Shown: one piece after another, positions 24,371 to 32,995 of the stretch
Position numbering within the stretch: position 1 is the first letter of the stretch
How the letters are laid out: the number at the start of each line of letters is the position of its first letter
Origin: Streptomyces sp. Ncost-T10-10d
Lineage (GTDB): Bacteria > Actinomycetota > Actinomycetes > Streptomycetales > Streptomycetaceae
DNA: 64,000 bases
Reading direction: 5' to 3'
Assembly (NCBI RefSeq): GCF_900091955.1
Contig: NZ_FMDF01000227.1
Location: 170,430 to 234,429 of the forward strand
Program-made: the position numbers and the translations under genes
The notes under the pieces: model-generated
What the model was told of the DNA's origin: nothing
Databases searched by the model: none
Seen by the model: only the letters and a program-made list of their open reading frames with translations

Positions 24371-25606
24371 CTACGGGGCACTCCGTTGACCCGGCAGGGT
24401 CGGGCGCCCGGCGGAGTACGCGTCGGGGCCCGGTTTCCCGTGCTCCGGCTGCCCCGCGCCGACCGTCGCCGACGTGACGGCATGCGGACCCGGTGGGGTG
24501 GCCGCAGCCGTGGCACGCCGGCCCGCCGAGGTGCCCTGCGCGGGCACGGTCGGATCGATCGCCGGGGCGAGGGCCTCCGCGTTACCGCCCTGCGGACGGC
24601 GGGCCCGGTATGCGGCCCGGTACGCGGCGGGGGAGGAGCCCAGCTGGCGCCGGAAGTGTCCGCGCAGCGCGACCGGCGAGCGGAAGCCGCAGCGGCCCGC
24701 GACCTCGTCGACCGAGTACTCGGACGTCTCCAGCAGCCGCTGCGCCTGCAGCACCCGCTGGGTGATCAGCCACTGGAGCGGTGCGCTGCCGGTGAGCGAG
24801 CGGAACCTCCGGTCAAAGGTCCGCCTGCTCATGTAGGCGCGTGCGGCCAGTGTCTCCACGTCGAACTGCTCGTGGAGATGCTCCAGCGCCCAGGCCACGA
24901 CCTCGGCGAGCGGGTCGGAGCCGATTTCCTCAGGTAAAGACCTGTCGAGGTAGCGCTCCTGACCGCCACTGCGCCGCGGCGGCACGACGAGCCGACGGGC
25001 CAGTGCCCCGGCGGCTTCCGTGCCGTGGTCCGTGCGGACGATGTGCAGACAGAGATCGATCCCGGCCGCTGTCCCGGCGGAGGTGAGCACATCGCCGTCG
25101 TCGACGAAGAGCTCACGCGGATCGACATGCACCGACGGATAGCGCTTGGCCAGCGTCGGTGCGTACATCCAGTGCGTGGTCGCCGGGCGGCCGTCCAGCA
25201 GGCCGGCGGCGGCGAGCACGAACGCGCCGGTGCACAGCCCGACGATGCGGGCCCCTTCCTCATGGGCGCGGCGCAGCGCGTCCAGCGCCTCCGCGGGCGG
25301 CGGCGAGGTGATCGAACGCCAGGCGGGCACCACGACGGTGCCTGCCCTGCTGATCGCCTCCAGCCCGTAGGGCGCGGTCAGTTCGAGTCCCCCGGTGGTC
25401 CGCAGCGGCCCCTCTTCCCCGCCGCAGACGAGGAGTCGGTAGCGCGGAACTCCCGCGTCCTGGCGGTCGATTCCGAACACGGAGAGCGGGATCGAGCTCT
25501 CGAAGATGGGGCCGCCGCTGAACAGCAGTACGGCGACGACTTCCCGTCGTCGTCGTCCACTGAGCTTCCGTACAGCCTCCGTTGCGGCGGCGGAGTCCTG
25601 GCTCAT
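24371..25606 (-). CDS. adpA: AdpA, AraC-family master developmental regulator
   Basis: A 411-residue pleiotropic activator of differentiation and secondary metabolism. Residues about 20-190 form the DJ-1/PfpI-like dimerisation domain (VAVLLFSGGPIFESSIPLSVFG, GLCTGAFVLAAAG); residues about 235-340 are the AraC DNA-binding domain with two helix-turn-helices (AARAYMSRRTFDRRFRSLTG, DEVAGRCGFRSPVALRGHFRR). The C-terminal 70 residues are low complexity. A single TTA leucine codon sits between the domains. ATG 25606 follows a G-rich ribosome site; length fits AdpA (398-405 in model species). Confidence 0.96.
   Translation of the reverse strand: MSQDSAAATEAVRKLSGRRRREVVAVLLFSGGPIFESSIPLSVFGIDRQDAGVPRYRLLVCGGEEGPLRTTGGLELTAPYGLEAISRAGTVVVPAWRSITSPPPAEALDALRRAHEEGARIVGLCTGAFVLAAAGLLDGRPATTHWMYAPTLAKRYPSVHVDPRELFVDDGDVLTSAGTAAGIDLCLHIVRTDHGTEAAGALARRLVVPPRRSGGQERYLDRSLPEEIGSDPLAEVVAWALEHLHEQFDVETLAARAYMSRRTFDRRFRSLTGSAPLQWLITQRVLQAQRLLETSEYSVDEVAGRCGFRSPVALRGHFRRQLGSSPAAYRAAYRARRPQGGNAEALAPAIDPTVPAQGTSAGRRATAAATPPGPHAVTSATVGAGQPEHGKPGPDAYSAGRPTLPGQRSAP
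24935..24937 (-). promoter_or_regulatory. TTA codon in adpA (bldA-dependent translation)
   Basis: Codon 224 of adpA, in the linker D-R-S-L-P-E-E, is TTA. TTA is read only by the bldA tRNA in Streptomyces and is the conserved post-transcriptional switch of adpA. I saw no other TTA codon in the genes of the window. Confidence 0.92.
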
Positions 25607-26546
25607 GACGCTAAGCCCCCCTCGGTGTTCGCGTCTTCCTGGTCCTTGCGGGCCTGTCGCTCCTGCACTTTTCCCCTCGGTCCTGCACGAGTCCCCGTCT
25701 TCGATACTCAAGATCGAATCTACTGCGTCCCGTGGTGCCGGCGTGACAAGTTCACCAACCGGCGTTATGTCGACAAGGCAACTTGGCGGGAAGCATTCGA
25801 TCACGAAGGGTTTCATCCAGCGGCCGTGCAGGGAAGTGCGCCTCCCGTTCATGGCCCGTCCCCGTCGGGTGGAAGCGTACCGCGCGGTCTCTTCCTGCCT
25901 GGTGGCAAGGGGGTTGATCGGCCAATTCGGCAAGGAAGCGACAGGGGTGTGAAGTTGGCTGAAAATAGACGGTTGTGCGTACGTGATTCAGTCAGTCGAC
26001 CGGCGCACAACCCCGATGGGCGGCCGCTTCCTTGCGCCCCCTCGGCAGGTCGGGCGGCCGATCGTACGGAGCGACGCGACGCGCGGCCGGGCGGTGGGAT
26101 CTCGACCGGCGGGCCGATATCGGTCCGCCGATCGGGGTGAGGGCTCCGGGCGGGGCGAGTGGGACGGGTCGGGTGCGGCGTGACTTCCGGGGGCGGACCG
26201 CCGGCCCGGCGGTCGATGGCGGAGTGGTGATCCACGCGGGGGGTGCGGCGGTCCCGGTGCGCCGCGGAGCGGGTGACGGATGCGGCCCCGCCCGGTCACC
26301 GAGGGGAGTCGTTCCGGCCCGCCGACGTCGATGTACAGCGCAACCGGCATTGCCATACGGGTCCGCCTCGGGCATGCTCCGTGAAACGTCGCGCGCGCTT
26401 TGCGCGGGTCTGGGCAGTGGAGGAGTGGCGCCGTACCCTTGGGGGTAAGGGGTTGGGAAGATGATTCCCGGACACCGCAACACCGCCCGCTGACGCACCT
26501 TCCCCACGTCGCTCTCCTCACGAGGACTCTCTTCGCCGAGACACCG
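25607..26546. promoter_or_regulatory. long adpA/usp divergent regulatory region
   Basis: About 940 bases with no supportable gene. Long non-coding regions are normal upstream of adpA. At 25784-25793 TGGCGGGAAG matches nine of ten positions of the AdpA consensus TGGCSNGWWY, a candidate autoregulatory site. The first 400 bases are less GC-rich than the rest; two long palindromes lie near 26.1-26.2 kb. The ribosome site of usp is weak. Confidence 0.6.
26103..26134. repeat. 32-base imperfect palindrome with CCGATATCGG-type core
   Basis: The inner 24 bases (26107-26130) pair at 11 of 12 positions around the centre GATATC, and the outer arms extend it with one mismatch. A second hairpin, GACCGCCG-GCC-CGGCGGTC, lies at 26196-26214. 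It could be an operator or a stable transcript structure in the adpA/usp region. Confidence 0.6.
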
Positions 26547-27068
26547 ATGGCCGGTCACGAAATCCCCGAACCCGCCGACCGCAAGCAGGTAGCCGACCAC
26601 ATGTCGGACCCGCAGGCGGTCGAAGAAACACGTCATTCCTGCGACCCCGCCTTCCGGCATGGGGTCGTGGTCGGCTTCGACGGCTCGACGTCCAGCGAGC
26701 GTGCCCTCGCATACGCCATCGGTATGGCCCGAAGATCAGGTTCCGGCCTGATCATCGTCCATGTCGCCAATCGGCTGCCGACCACCGTCTGGGCAGGCTG
26801 CGAGCCGCCCGTCTTCGTCGACGTGCCCGACCACCGCACCGAGGTGCTCGGCCTGGAGCTCGCCTGCGCGGACTACCTCTCCGAGGTTCCCTGGGTGCTC
26901 GTCGAGCGCGGCGGGGACATCTGTCACGAGCTGGAGGAGGTCGGCCGGGAGTACTCGGCCGACGCCATCGTCGTCGGCTCCACGCACGGCATCGTCGGTC
27001 GCATCTTCGGCTCGGTGGCGGGGCGCCTCGCGCGGCGCGCACAGCGCCCGGTCGTCGTCATTCCCTGA
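26547..27068 (+). CDS. universal stress protein
   Basis: A 173-residue UspA-fold protein with one domain. After a 30-residue polar extension come VVVGFDGSTSSERALAYAIGMA (first strand and helix, with the D-G-S found in ATP-binding types), LIIVHVANRLP, and the C-terminal VVGSTHGIVGRIFGSVAGRLARRAQRPVVVIP, which has the G-x2-G-x9-G-S/T-like ATP loop in modified form. The ATG has only a weak GAG upstream. Role: stress-responsive nucleotide-binding protein; the partner is unknown. Confidence 0.9.
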   Translation: MAGHEIPEPADRKQVADHMSDPQAVEETRHSCDPAFRHGVVVGFDGSTSSERALAYAIGMARRSGSGLIIVHVANRLPTTVWAGCEPPVFVDVPDHRTEVLGLELACADYLSEVPWVLVERGGDICHELEEVGREYSADAIVVGSTHGIVGRIFGSVAGRLARRAQRPVVVIP

Positions 27069-27254
27069 GCGTTCCCCGTCCCGGGCGCCCCTGCCGTCAC
27101 CCCTGTCACCGGTTCCGGACCCGTCGGTCGACGTGGCGTCAACTCGCCTGTGGAAACCGGCAATCTACCGATGCGTAGAGGTGGATTGTGCGCTTGTGAA
27201 GGGTACATAAGGGTCACTGGGAAGCAGGACCACTGCATGTGAAGGGAGCCCGCC

Positions 27255-27827
27255 GTGGACAATGACGTCTCTGCGGGAAGCACCAGCACCTCTACCCTCG
27301 GCCATCTCGCCCTGGGACTCACCCTGTTGGCGTTCGGTATCGGTCACACCGGGGTCGTGGACGGTGTGACGGCGGCCGACGCCGTCTCACTCGCGCTGTA
27401 TGTCGGCGGTGTCGCCCTGTTCGTCGCCGGACTCCTGGCGTTCCGCGTGGGAAGCGGCTTCACCGGCACGGCCTTCGCCGGACTCGGCGCCTTCTGGTTC
27501 ACCTGGGGCACCGGCGCCGGCGCGCATGTCTCCAGCCATGCGGCAGGGCTGTTCCTGCTGCTCTGGGCCCTGTTCGCGCTCAGCCTGACCCTCGGCGCGG
27601 CCGGTGGCGGCCTGCTCGCCCAGGGGACGTACGCACTGCTGTTCCTGGCGCTTCTGCTCCTGGGCGTCGGGCAGTTCGCGGACAGCGGGAGCCTGGCCAA
27701 GGCGGGCGGCTGGCTCGCCGCGGTCTCCGGTCTCGCCGCCTGGTACGGGGCGACGGCGGCGCTGGCCAACTGGCCCACGGCGCTGCCGGGGCGTGCTGCC
27801 GGCCGAGGGGTGACGGCCACCGGCTGA
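27255..27827 (+). CDS. GPR1/FUN34/YaaH-family membrane protein
   Basis: A 190-residue integral membrane protein with six hydrophobic segments. The N-terminal STLGHLALGLTLLAFGIGHTG corresponds to the NPAPLGL-type signature of acetate/succinate (SatP/YaaH) transporters, but the Asn-Pro is replaced by Ser-Thr. FTWGTGAGAH and AQGTYALLF follow family positions. GTG is preceded by GAAGGGAG. It may transport a short carboxylate; the altered signature makes the substrate uncertain. Confidence 0.78.
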   Translation: MDNDVSAGSTSTSTLGHLALGLTLLAFGIGHTGVVDGVTAADAVSLALYVGGVALFVAGLLAFRVGSGFTGTAFAGLGAFWFTWGTGAGAHVSSHAAGLFLLLWALFALSLTLGAAGGGLLAQGTYALLFLALLLLGVGQFADSGSLAKAGGWLAAVSGLAAWYGATAALANWPTALPGRAAGRGVTATG

Positions 27828-27877
27828 GGCAGCGACCGGGCCGGTGCGGCAAGGGGAAGAGGCACCGACCCCGACGG

Positions 27878-27920
27878 GAGCGGCCCCGTACCCGCGGTGG
27901 CGGTGGGTACGGGGCCGCTC
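27878..27920. terminator. bidirectional terminator between yaaH-like gene and glmS
   Basis: GAGCGGCCCCGTACCC pairs perfectly with GGGTACGGGGCCGCTC across an 11-base loop, between two convergent genes. Confidence 0.85.
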
Positions 27921-27949
27921 TGCTCCGGGCACAGCCCGTGCGGGGATGC

Positions 27950-29779
27950 CTACTCGACGGTGACGGACTTCGCCAGGTTGCGCGGCTTGTCGATGTCACG
28001 GCCCATGGCCAGTGCCGTGTGGTACGCGAAGAGCTGGAGCGGGATGCCCATCAGGATCGGGTCCAGCTCGTTCTCGTTCTTCGGTACGACGATGGTGTGG
28101 TCGGCCTTCTCCTGCACCTGGTGCGCGACGGCGAGGATGCGGCCGCTGCGGGCCTTGATCTCCTCCATCGCGGCACGGTTCTTCTCCAGAAGATCGTCGT
28201 CCGGCACGATCGCGACCGTCGGCATCGAGGGCTCGATCAGCGCCAGCGGCCCGTGCTTCAGCTCGGAGGCGGGGTACGCCTCCGCGTGGATGTACGAGAC
28301 CTCCTTGAGCTTCAGCGAGGCCTCACGGGCGACGGGGTAGCCGCGCACCCGGCCGATGAACATCATCGACTTGGCGTCCGCGTACTGGGCCGCCAGCTCC
28401 TTGATCTCGTCCTCGTTCGCCAGGATCTCGCTGATCTGGGCGGGCAGCCTGCGCAGCCCCTCGATGATCCGCTTGCCGTCGGCGACCGACAGATCCCGGA
28501 TCCGGCCCAGGTGCAGGGCGAGCAGCGCGAACGCGACGACCGTGTTCGTGAAGCACTTGGTGGAGACGACACAGACCTCGGGGCCGGCGTGGACGTACGT
28601 ACCGCCGTCGGCCTCCCGGGCGATTGCCGAACCCACCACGTTGACCACACCGAGCACCCGGGCGCCCTTGCGCTTGAGCTCCTGGACGGCGGCCAGCACG
28701 TCGTACGTCTCGCCGGACTGGGAGACCGCGACGTACAGGGTGTCGGGGTCGACGACCGGGTTGCGGTAGCGGAACTCGGAGGCGGGCTCGGCGTCCGCGG
28801 GGATACGGGCCAGCTCCTCGATCAGCTGCGCGCCGATCTGGCCCGCGTGGTACGAGGTGCCGCAGCCCAGGATCTTGATCCGGCGGACCCCGCGCGCCTC
28901 GCGGGCGTCCAGGTTGAGGCCGCCGAGGTGCACGGTGGAGAAACGGTCGTCGATCCGGCCGCGGAGCACCCGGTCGACGGCGTCCGCCTGCTCGGAGATC
29001 TCCTTGTGCATGTACGTGTCGTGGCCACCCATGTCGTACGACTCGGCCTCCCACTCCACGGTGGTCGGCGTGGCCGTCGTGGACGAGCCCTCCGTCGTGT
29101 ACGTACGGAAGTCGTCGGCCTTGAGGGTGGCCATCTCGCCGTCGTCGAGGGTGACGACCTGGCGGGTGTGGGCGACCAGCGCGGCGACGTCGGAGGCGAC
29201 GAACATCTCCTTCTCGCCGATGCCGAGCACGACCGGGGAGCCGTTGCGGGCGACCACGATGCGGTCGTTGAATTCGGCGTGCATGACGGCGATGCCGTAC
29301 GTGCCCTCGACCGACCGCAGCGCCTCGCGGACCTTCTCCTCCAGGGTCTCCGCCTGGGCCCGGGCGATCAGGTGGACCAGCACCTCGGTGTCGGTCTCGG
29401 AGAGGAAGACGACACCGTCGGCGACGAGCTTCGCACGGAGCTCGGAGGCGTTGTCGATGATGCCGTTGTGGACGACGGCGACCTTGTTGTCGGCGTCCAG
29501 GTGGGGGTGCGCGTTCTCGTCGCTCGGGGCGCCGTGGGTGGCCCAGCGGGTGTGGGCGATACCGGTGGTGCCGGTGAAACGCTTGGGAACGCGGGCCTCG
29601 AGCTCGCGGACCCGGCCCTTCGCCTTGACCATCTTCAGGGCGGCGGGCTTCCCGGCCGACGCCTTGCCGGTGATGACGATGCCTGCGGAGTCGTAACCCC
29701 GGTACTCCAGCCGCTGCAAGCCTTCCAGCAGCAGCGGAGCCACATCACGCTTCCCGATATATCCGACGATTCCGCACAT
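27950..29779 (-). CDS. glmS: glutamine-fructose-6-phosphate aminotransferase (isomerizing)
   Basis: A 609-residue enzyme that makes glucosamine-6-phosphate from fructose-6-phosphate and glutamine, the first step to UDP-GlcNAc and peptidoglycan. The N-terminal glutaminase starts with the catalytic Cys (M-CGIVGYIG) and has HTRWATHG; two SIS isomerase domains follow (GCGTSYHAGQIGAQL, SQSGETYDVLAAV; YPASELKHGPLAL) and the end KSVTVE is invariant. It lies 43 bases behind a small conserved gene, likely one transcription unit. Confidence 0.96.
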   Translation of the reverse strand: MCGIVGYIGKRDVAPLLLEGLQRLEYRGYDSAGIVITGKASAGKPAALKMVKAKGRVRELEARVPKRFTGTTGIAHTRWATHGAPSDENAHPHLDADNKVAVVHNGIIDNASELRAKLVADGVVFLSETDTEVLVHLIARAQAETLEEKVREALRSVEGTYGIAVMHAEFNDRIVVARNGSPVVLGIGEKEMFVASDVAALVAHTRQVVTLDDGEMATLKADDFRTYTTEGSSTTATPTTVEWEAESYDMGGHDTYMHKEISEQADAVDRVLRGRIDDRFSTVHLGGLNLDAREARGVRRIKILGCGTSYHAGQIGAQLIEELARIPADAEPASEFRYRNPVVDPDTLYVAVSQSGETYDVLAAVQELKRKGARVLGVVNVVGSAIAREADGGTYVHAGPEVCVVSTKCFTNTVVAFALLALHLGRIRDLSVADGKRIIEGLRRLPAQISEILANEDEIKELAAQYADAKSMMFIGRVRGYPVAREASLKLKEVSYIHAEAYPASELKHGPLALIEPSMPTVAIVPDDDLLEKNRAAMEEIKARSGRILAVAHQVQEKADHTIVVPKNENELDPILMGIPLQLFAYHTALAMGRDIDKPRNLAKSVTVE

Positions 29780-29822
29780 AAAGTCTCTGCCCCTCCATCG
29801 ACGTACCTGTGGTGCCCGTTGC

Positions 29823-30098
29823 TCAGCCGTAGACGATGCGGCGCAGCTGGCGGAGCGAGAGCTCCGGCGGCGCGACCGCCCGGTGCGGCAGCTCGGCCGC
29901 GATCCGCTCGAAGATCTCCGCGTTCACCAGGCCGCCGGACTGCAGTTCGCGATGGCGGCGGCGGACGAAGTCGTCGGTCGTCTCGTCGAAGTACGCCAGC
30001 ACATCGAGAACCACCCGGGCGGCTTCACCGCGCTGGAGCGCGGTGCTGCGCACCAGGTGATCAATGAGGTCGTCATGCGACGAGCGGCGTTCGAGCAC
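29823..30098 (-). CDS. small conserved hypothetical protein upstream of glmS
   Basis: A 91-residue helical protein (HDDLIDHLVRSTALQRGEAARVVLDVLAYFDETTDDFVRRRHRELQ in its first half). It has no signal or membrane segment. The same small gene precedes glmS in other streptomycetes, as I recall, and the 43-base spacing suggests co-transcription. Function unknown. Confidence 0.75.
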   Translation of the reverse strand: MLERRSSHDDLIDHLVRSTALQRGEAARVVLDVLAYFDETTDDFVRRRHRELQSGGLVNAEIFERIAAELPHRAVAPPELSLRQLRRIVYG

Positions 30099-30138
30099 TC
30101 GTTGATATTGCGGTGGACGGGGCGCTTACGCAACAATT

Positions 30139-30156
30139 CTGCCCGATATCGGGCAG
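30139..30156. repeat. perfect 18-base palindrome upstream of the glmS unit
   Basis: CTGCCCGATATCGGGCAG is a perfect palindrome, 41 bases before the start of the 91-residue gene. It shares the core CCGATATCGG with the palindrome in the adpA region. It could be an operator for the glmS transcription unit. Confidence 0.6.
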
Positions 30157-30219
30157 GGGTGGAGGTGATTGCGCTCTCGGGCAGACCTTGAGGCGGTCGG
30201 AAAGGGCATGGGTGCGCGC

Positions 30220-31140
30220 TCAGAGACGCTTCAGGACGGCCTGCTTGGCGGCGGTGAACTCGTCGTCGGTGAGAATCCCGGCCCGATGCAGTTCGCCGAG
30301 CTCGCGCAGCCGGCGCAGCAGCACATCGTGATCGTCGGCCGGCGGCGCGGCGACGGGTGCCGCCGGTGCGGCCGGGGCCGGGATCTGCGCGGGCCGAGCA
30401 CTTTCGGCGGCGGTCGCTGTCTGCGCCCCCGCCGCACCCGGCAGCCGGACCAGTACCGCCGCCGCGACCAGTACCGCCGTGTACTCCTTCTTGGACAGCC
30501 CCCACAGATCCAGCGAGTACGGATCGAACTCGGCCGCAGGCGCCGGACCCGTGCCCATGTCCCCGCCCCGTACGAAGCGCAGATGTCCGTTCTCCAGACC
30601 GATGGCGGGCAACCAGTGCACCCCGGTCACCTCCGACACCGGGAAGGCGACCGGGCCACCCGAGCTCTTGACCTCCTTGGCCTTCCAGTTCCAGGTGAGG
30701 CGGATGACCTCTCCGTCGAACGAGGCCGTGCCGTCCCCACCGCCCCCGGCGACCGGCACGGCGGGCCCCGGCAGCAGAAAGCCGTCCACCGGCCCGGCGG
30801 GCACCTGCTCGATCAGCAGGGCGCTGCGCACCTCGCCGACGAAGTACTCCGCTACTCCGCTCCGGTCCCTCTCCACCGTCAGCTGGTACGGATCCGCGGC
30901 GTCCTTGAGCCTGCCGTCCGCAGCGCGCAGGACCGGACAGGCGCCGTCGCGCAGCCTCAGCCGGAGCCGGCCGCCCTTGCGGTCCGGTTCGAAGGCGATG
31001 CCCGCCAGTGCCCGGAGCGGGACCACGCACTCACCCAGCTCCTGCCGGAGCGGATGAACACCCTTCCCCCGGCCGGGCACGATCCGCACCGTCTCGCCGT
31101 CGAAGGTCCACGTTCCGTCGCGCTGGATTATTTCCGCCAT
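30220..31140 (-). CDS. DUF4429 domain protein with C-terminal SHOCT
   Basis: A 306-residue cytoplasmic protein. Two DUF4429-type beta repeats are visible: GTWTFDGETVRIVPGR with VPLRALAGIAFEPDRKGGRLRLRLRDG, and TASFDGEVIRLTWNWKAKEVKSSGG with FPVSEVTGVHWLPA. After an Ala/Pro linker the last 35 residues (LRRLRELGELHRAGILTDDEFTAAKQAVL) are a SHOCT motif, often an oligomerisation tail. Family members are known near adpA in S. coelicolor; their role is not understood. Confidence 0.85.
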   Translation of the reverse strand: MAEIIQRDGTWTFDGETVRIVPGRGKGVHPLRQELGECVVPLRALAGIAFEPDRKGGRLRLRLRDGACPVLRAADGRLKDAADPYQLTVERDRSGVAEYFVGEVRSALLIEQVPAGPVDGFLLPGPAVPVAGGGGDGTASFDGEVIRLTWNWKAKEVKSSGGPVAFPVSEVTGVHWLPAIGLENGHLRFVRGGDMGTGPAPAAEFDPYSLDLWGLSKKEYTAVLVAAAVLVRLPGAAGAQTATAAESARPAQIPAPAAPAAPVAAPPADDHDVLLRRLRELGELHRAGILTDDEFTAAKQAVLKRL

Positions 31141-31171
31141 GGGGCAGATTCTCGCAGCTCGATAACGGGGA

Positions 31172-31187
31172 AGTGGTCTACACCTTG
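31172..31187. promoter_or_regulatory. DasR-like (dre) site upstream of the hexosaminidase
   Basis: AGTGGTCTACACCTTG matches the DasR responsive element AGTGGTCTAGACCACT at 12 of 16 positions, with a perfect left half. It lies about 90 bases before the GH20 gene. Control by the GlcNAc regulator DasR would suit a chitobiose-releasing enzyme. Confidence 0.5.
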
Positions 31188-31274
31188 ACCGTGCGTGGGA
31201 CAGGCGATACGCATGGTGATGGTTCGTTGCTCAGGAGATCCACAGGTGTGAACCCGTCGAAAGGGACCCGGCTT

Positions 31275-32909
31275 GTGAGACTGCACAGGACACAGCGCAC
31301 CGCCCTTCCCCGCCTTCTCGGCTCGTTGCTGCTCGTCACAGCGGCCGGCATCTCCAGCGTCGGCGCTGCGCCGGGAGGACAGGCGGCCGGCAGCGGCCCG
31401 GCCACTGCCGCCTCACCCCGTCCGCTCGGGCAGACAGTGCCCGCCCCTGCCGAGGCGAAGCCCGGCGGTTCTGCGTACACCATCACCGCGGACACCAGGA
31501 TCCGCGTCGAGGACGGCTCCCGCGAGGCCCGGAGGATCGGTGACTATCTGGCGGGCGTGCTGCGCCCGTCCACCGGTTACGCCCTGCCGGTCACCGGCCG
31601 TGGCGGCGACGGTATCCGGCTGCGGCTCGACTCCCACGACAGCGCGTCGGGTGCCGAGGGCTACACGCTGAAGTCGAACCACGGCTCGGTCACCATCACC
31701 GCGCGCGGCCCGGCAGGGCTCTTCCACGGCGTCCAGACGCTGCGCCAGCTGCTCCCGGCCGACGTGGAGAAGAACAGCCGCCAGAAGGGCCCGTGGAAGG
31801 TCGCGGGCGGCACGGTCAAGGACGCGCCGCGCTATGCGTACCGGAGCGCGATGCTGGACGTCTCCCGGCACTTCTTCTCCGTCGCCGAGGTCAAGCGCTA
31901 CATCGACCAGCTCGCCCTCTACAAGATGAACAAGCTTCATCTGCATCTCTCCGACGACCAGGGCTGGCGGATCGCCATCGACTCCTGGCCGCGGCTCGCC
32001 ACGTACGGCGGGCAGACGGAGGTGGGCGGGGGAGTCGGTGGCTACTACACGAAGAGCGACTACAAGGAGATCGTGCGGTACGCCTCCTCCCGCTATCTGG
32101 AGGTCGTGCCGGAGATCGACCTGCCCGGTCACACCAACGCGGCCCTCGCCTCGTACGCGGAGCTGAACTGCAACGGCGTCGCGCCGCCGCTCTACACCGG
32201 CACCAATGTCGGCTTCAGCTCGCTCTGCGTCCCGAAGGCGCTCACGTACGACTTCGTGGACGACGTGGTCCGTGAGCTGGCCGCGCTCACCCCCGGCAAG
32301 TACCTCCACATCGGGGGCGACGAGGCGCACTCCACCAGCCACGAGGACTATGTGGCCTTCATGGACAAGGCGCAGGCCATCGTCGGCAAGTACGGCAAGA
32401 CCGTGATCGGCTGGCACCAGCTGACCGGGGGTACGCCGGTGAAGGGCGCGGTCGCCCAGTACTGGGGTTACGACCGGACGGGCGCGGCCGAGCGCAAGCA
32501 GGTGGCGGATGCCGCTGTGAACGGCACGAAGCTGGTGCTGTCCCCGGCCGACCGGAGCTACCTCGACATGAAGTACGACAAGGACACCAAGCTGGGCCTG
32601 GCCTGGGCCGGTTACGTCTCCGTCCAGCGCAGTTACGACTGGAACCCGGCGACGTATCTGGACGGTGCCCCGGAGGGTTCGATCCTCGGCGTCGAGGCGC
32701 CGCTCTGGTCGGAGACCCTGACCGACAGCGACGAGATCGAACAGATGGCGTTCCCCAGGCTGCCCGGGGTGGCGGAGCTGGGATGGTCGCCCGCGTCCAC
32801 GCACGACTGGGACGCGTACAAGGTGCGGCTGGGTGCGCAGGGGCCGAGGCTCTCGGCGCTCGGCGTCGACTACTACCGGGCGCCGCAGGTCCCCTGGGCC
32901 GACCGGTGA
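31275..32909 (+). CDS. secreted GH20 beta-N-acetylhexosaminidase
   Basis: A 544-residue secreted enzyme releasing GlcNAc from chito-oligosaccharides. The signal peptide (ALPRLLGSLLLVTAAG) is followed by a GH20b domain (PSTGYALPVTG, GLFHGVQTLRQLLP) and the catalytic TIM barrel: YKMNKLHLHLSDDQGWR, VPEIDLPGHTNAAL and HIGGDEAHS, where the Asp-Glu pair is catalytic. GTG 31275 has AAAGGGA eight bases upstream; GTG 31248 is an alternative. It converges on desD. Released GlcNAc feeds glmS-linked amino-sugar metabolism nearby. Confidence 0.93.
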   Translation: MRLHRTQRTALPRLLGSLLLVTAAGISSVGAAPGGQAAGSGPATAASPRPLGQTVPAPAEAKPGGSAYTITADTRIRVEDGSREARRIGDYLAGVLRPSTGYALPVTGRGGDGIRLRLDSHDSASGAEGYTLKSNHGSVTITARGPAGLFHGVQTLRQLLPADVEKNSRQKGPWKVAGGTVKDAPRYAYRSAMLDVSRHFFSVAEVKRYIDQLALYKMNKLHLHLSDDQGWRIAIDSWPRLATYGGQTEVGGGVGGYYTKSDYKEIVRYASSRYLEVVPEIDLPGHTNAALASYAELNCNGVAPPLYTGTNVGFSSLCVPKALTYDFVDDVVRELAALTPGKYLHIGGDEAHSTSHEDYVAFMDKAQAIVGKYGKTVIGWHQLTGGTPVKGAVAQYWGYDRTGAAERKQVADAAVNGTKLVLSPADRSYLDMKYDKDTKLGLAWAGYVSVQRSYDWNPATYLDGAPEGSILGVEAPLWSETLTDSDEIEQMAFPRLPGVAELGWSPASTHDWDAYKVRLGAQGPRLSALGVDYYRAPQVPWADR

Positions 32910-32920
32910 GGTGACCGGGG

Positions 32921-32957
32921 CCGTCCGGCGACCATTGGCCACTCGGTCGCCGGACGG
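32921..32957. terminator. hairpin between hexosaminidase gene and desD
   Basis: CCGTCCGGCGACC pairs perfectly with GGTCGCCGGACGG over an 11-base loop, between two convergent stops. Confidence 0.8.
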
Positions 32958-32995
32958 GCTCGGCAGATGTCCTCAGTCGCCGGGCGGGCCCGGTT

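Noticed and set aside
24371..25933. Longer start for adpA
   Set aside because: The extra 109 residues are not AdpA-like and ATG 25606 has a G-rich ribosome site and the expected length.
25983..26521. Several overlapping frames in the adpA upstream region
   Set aside because: All are Arg/Pro-rich on both strands with no ribosome sites and no family resemblance.
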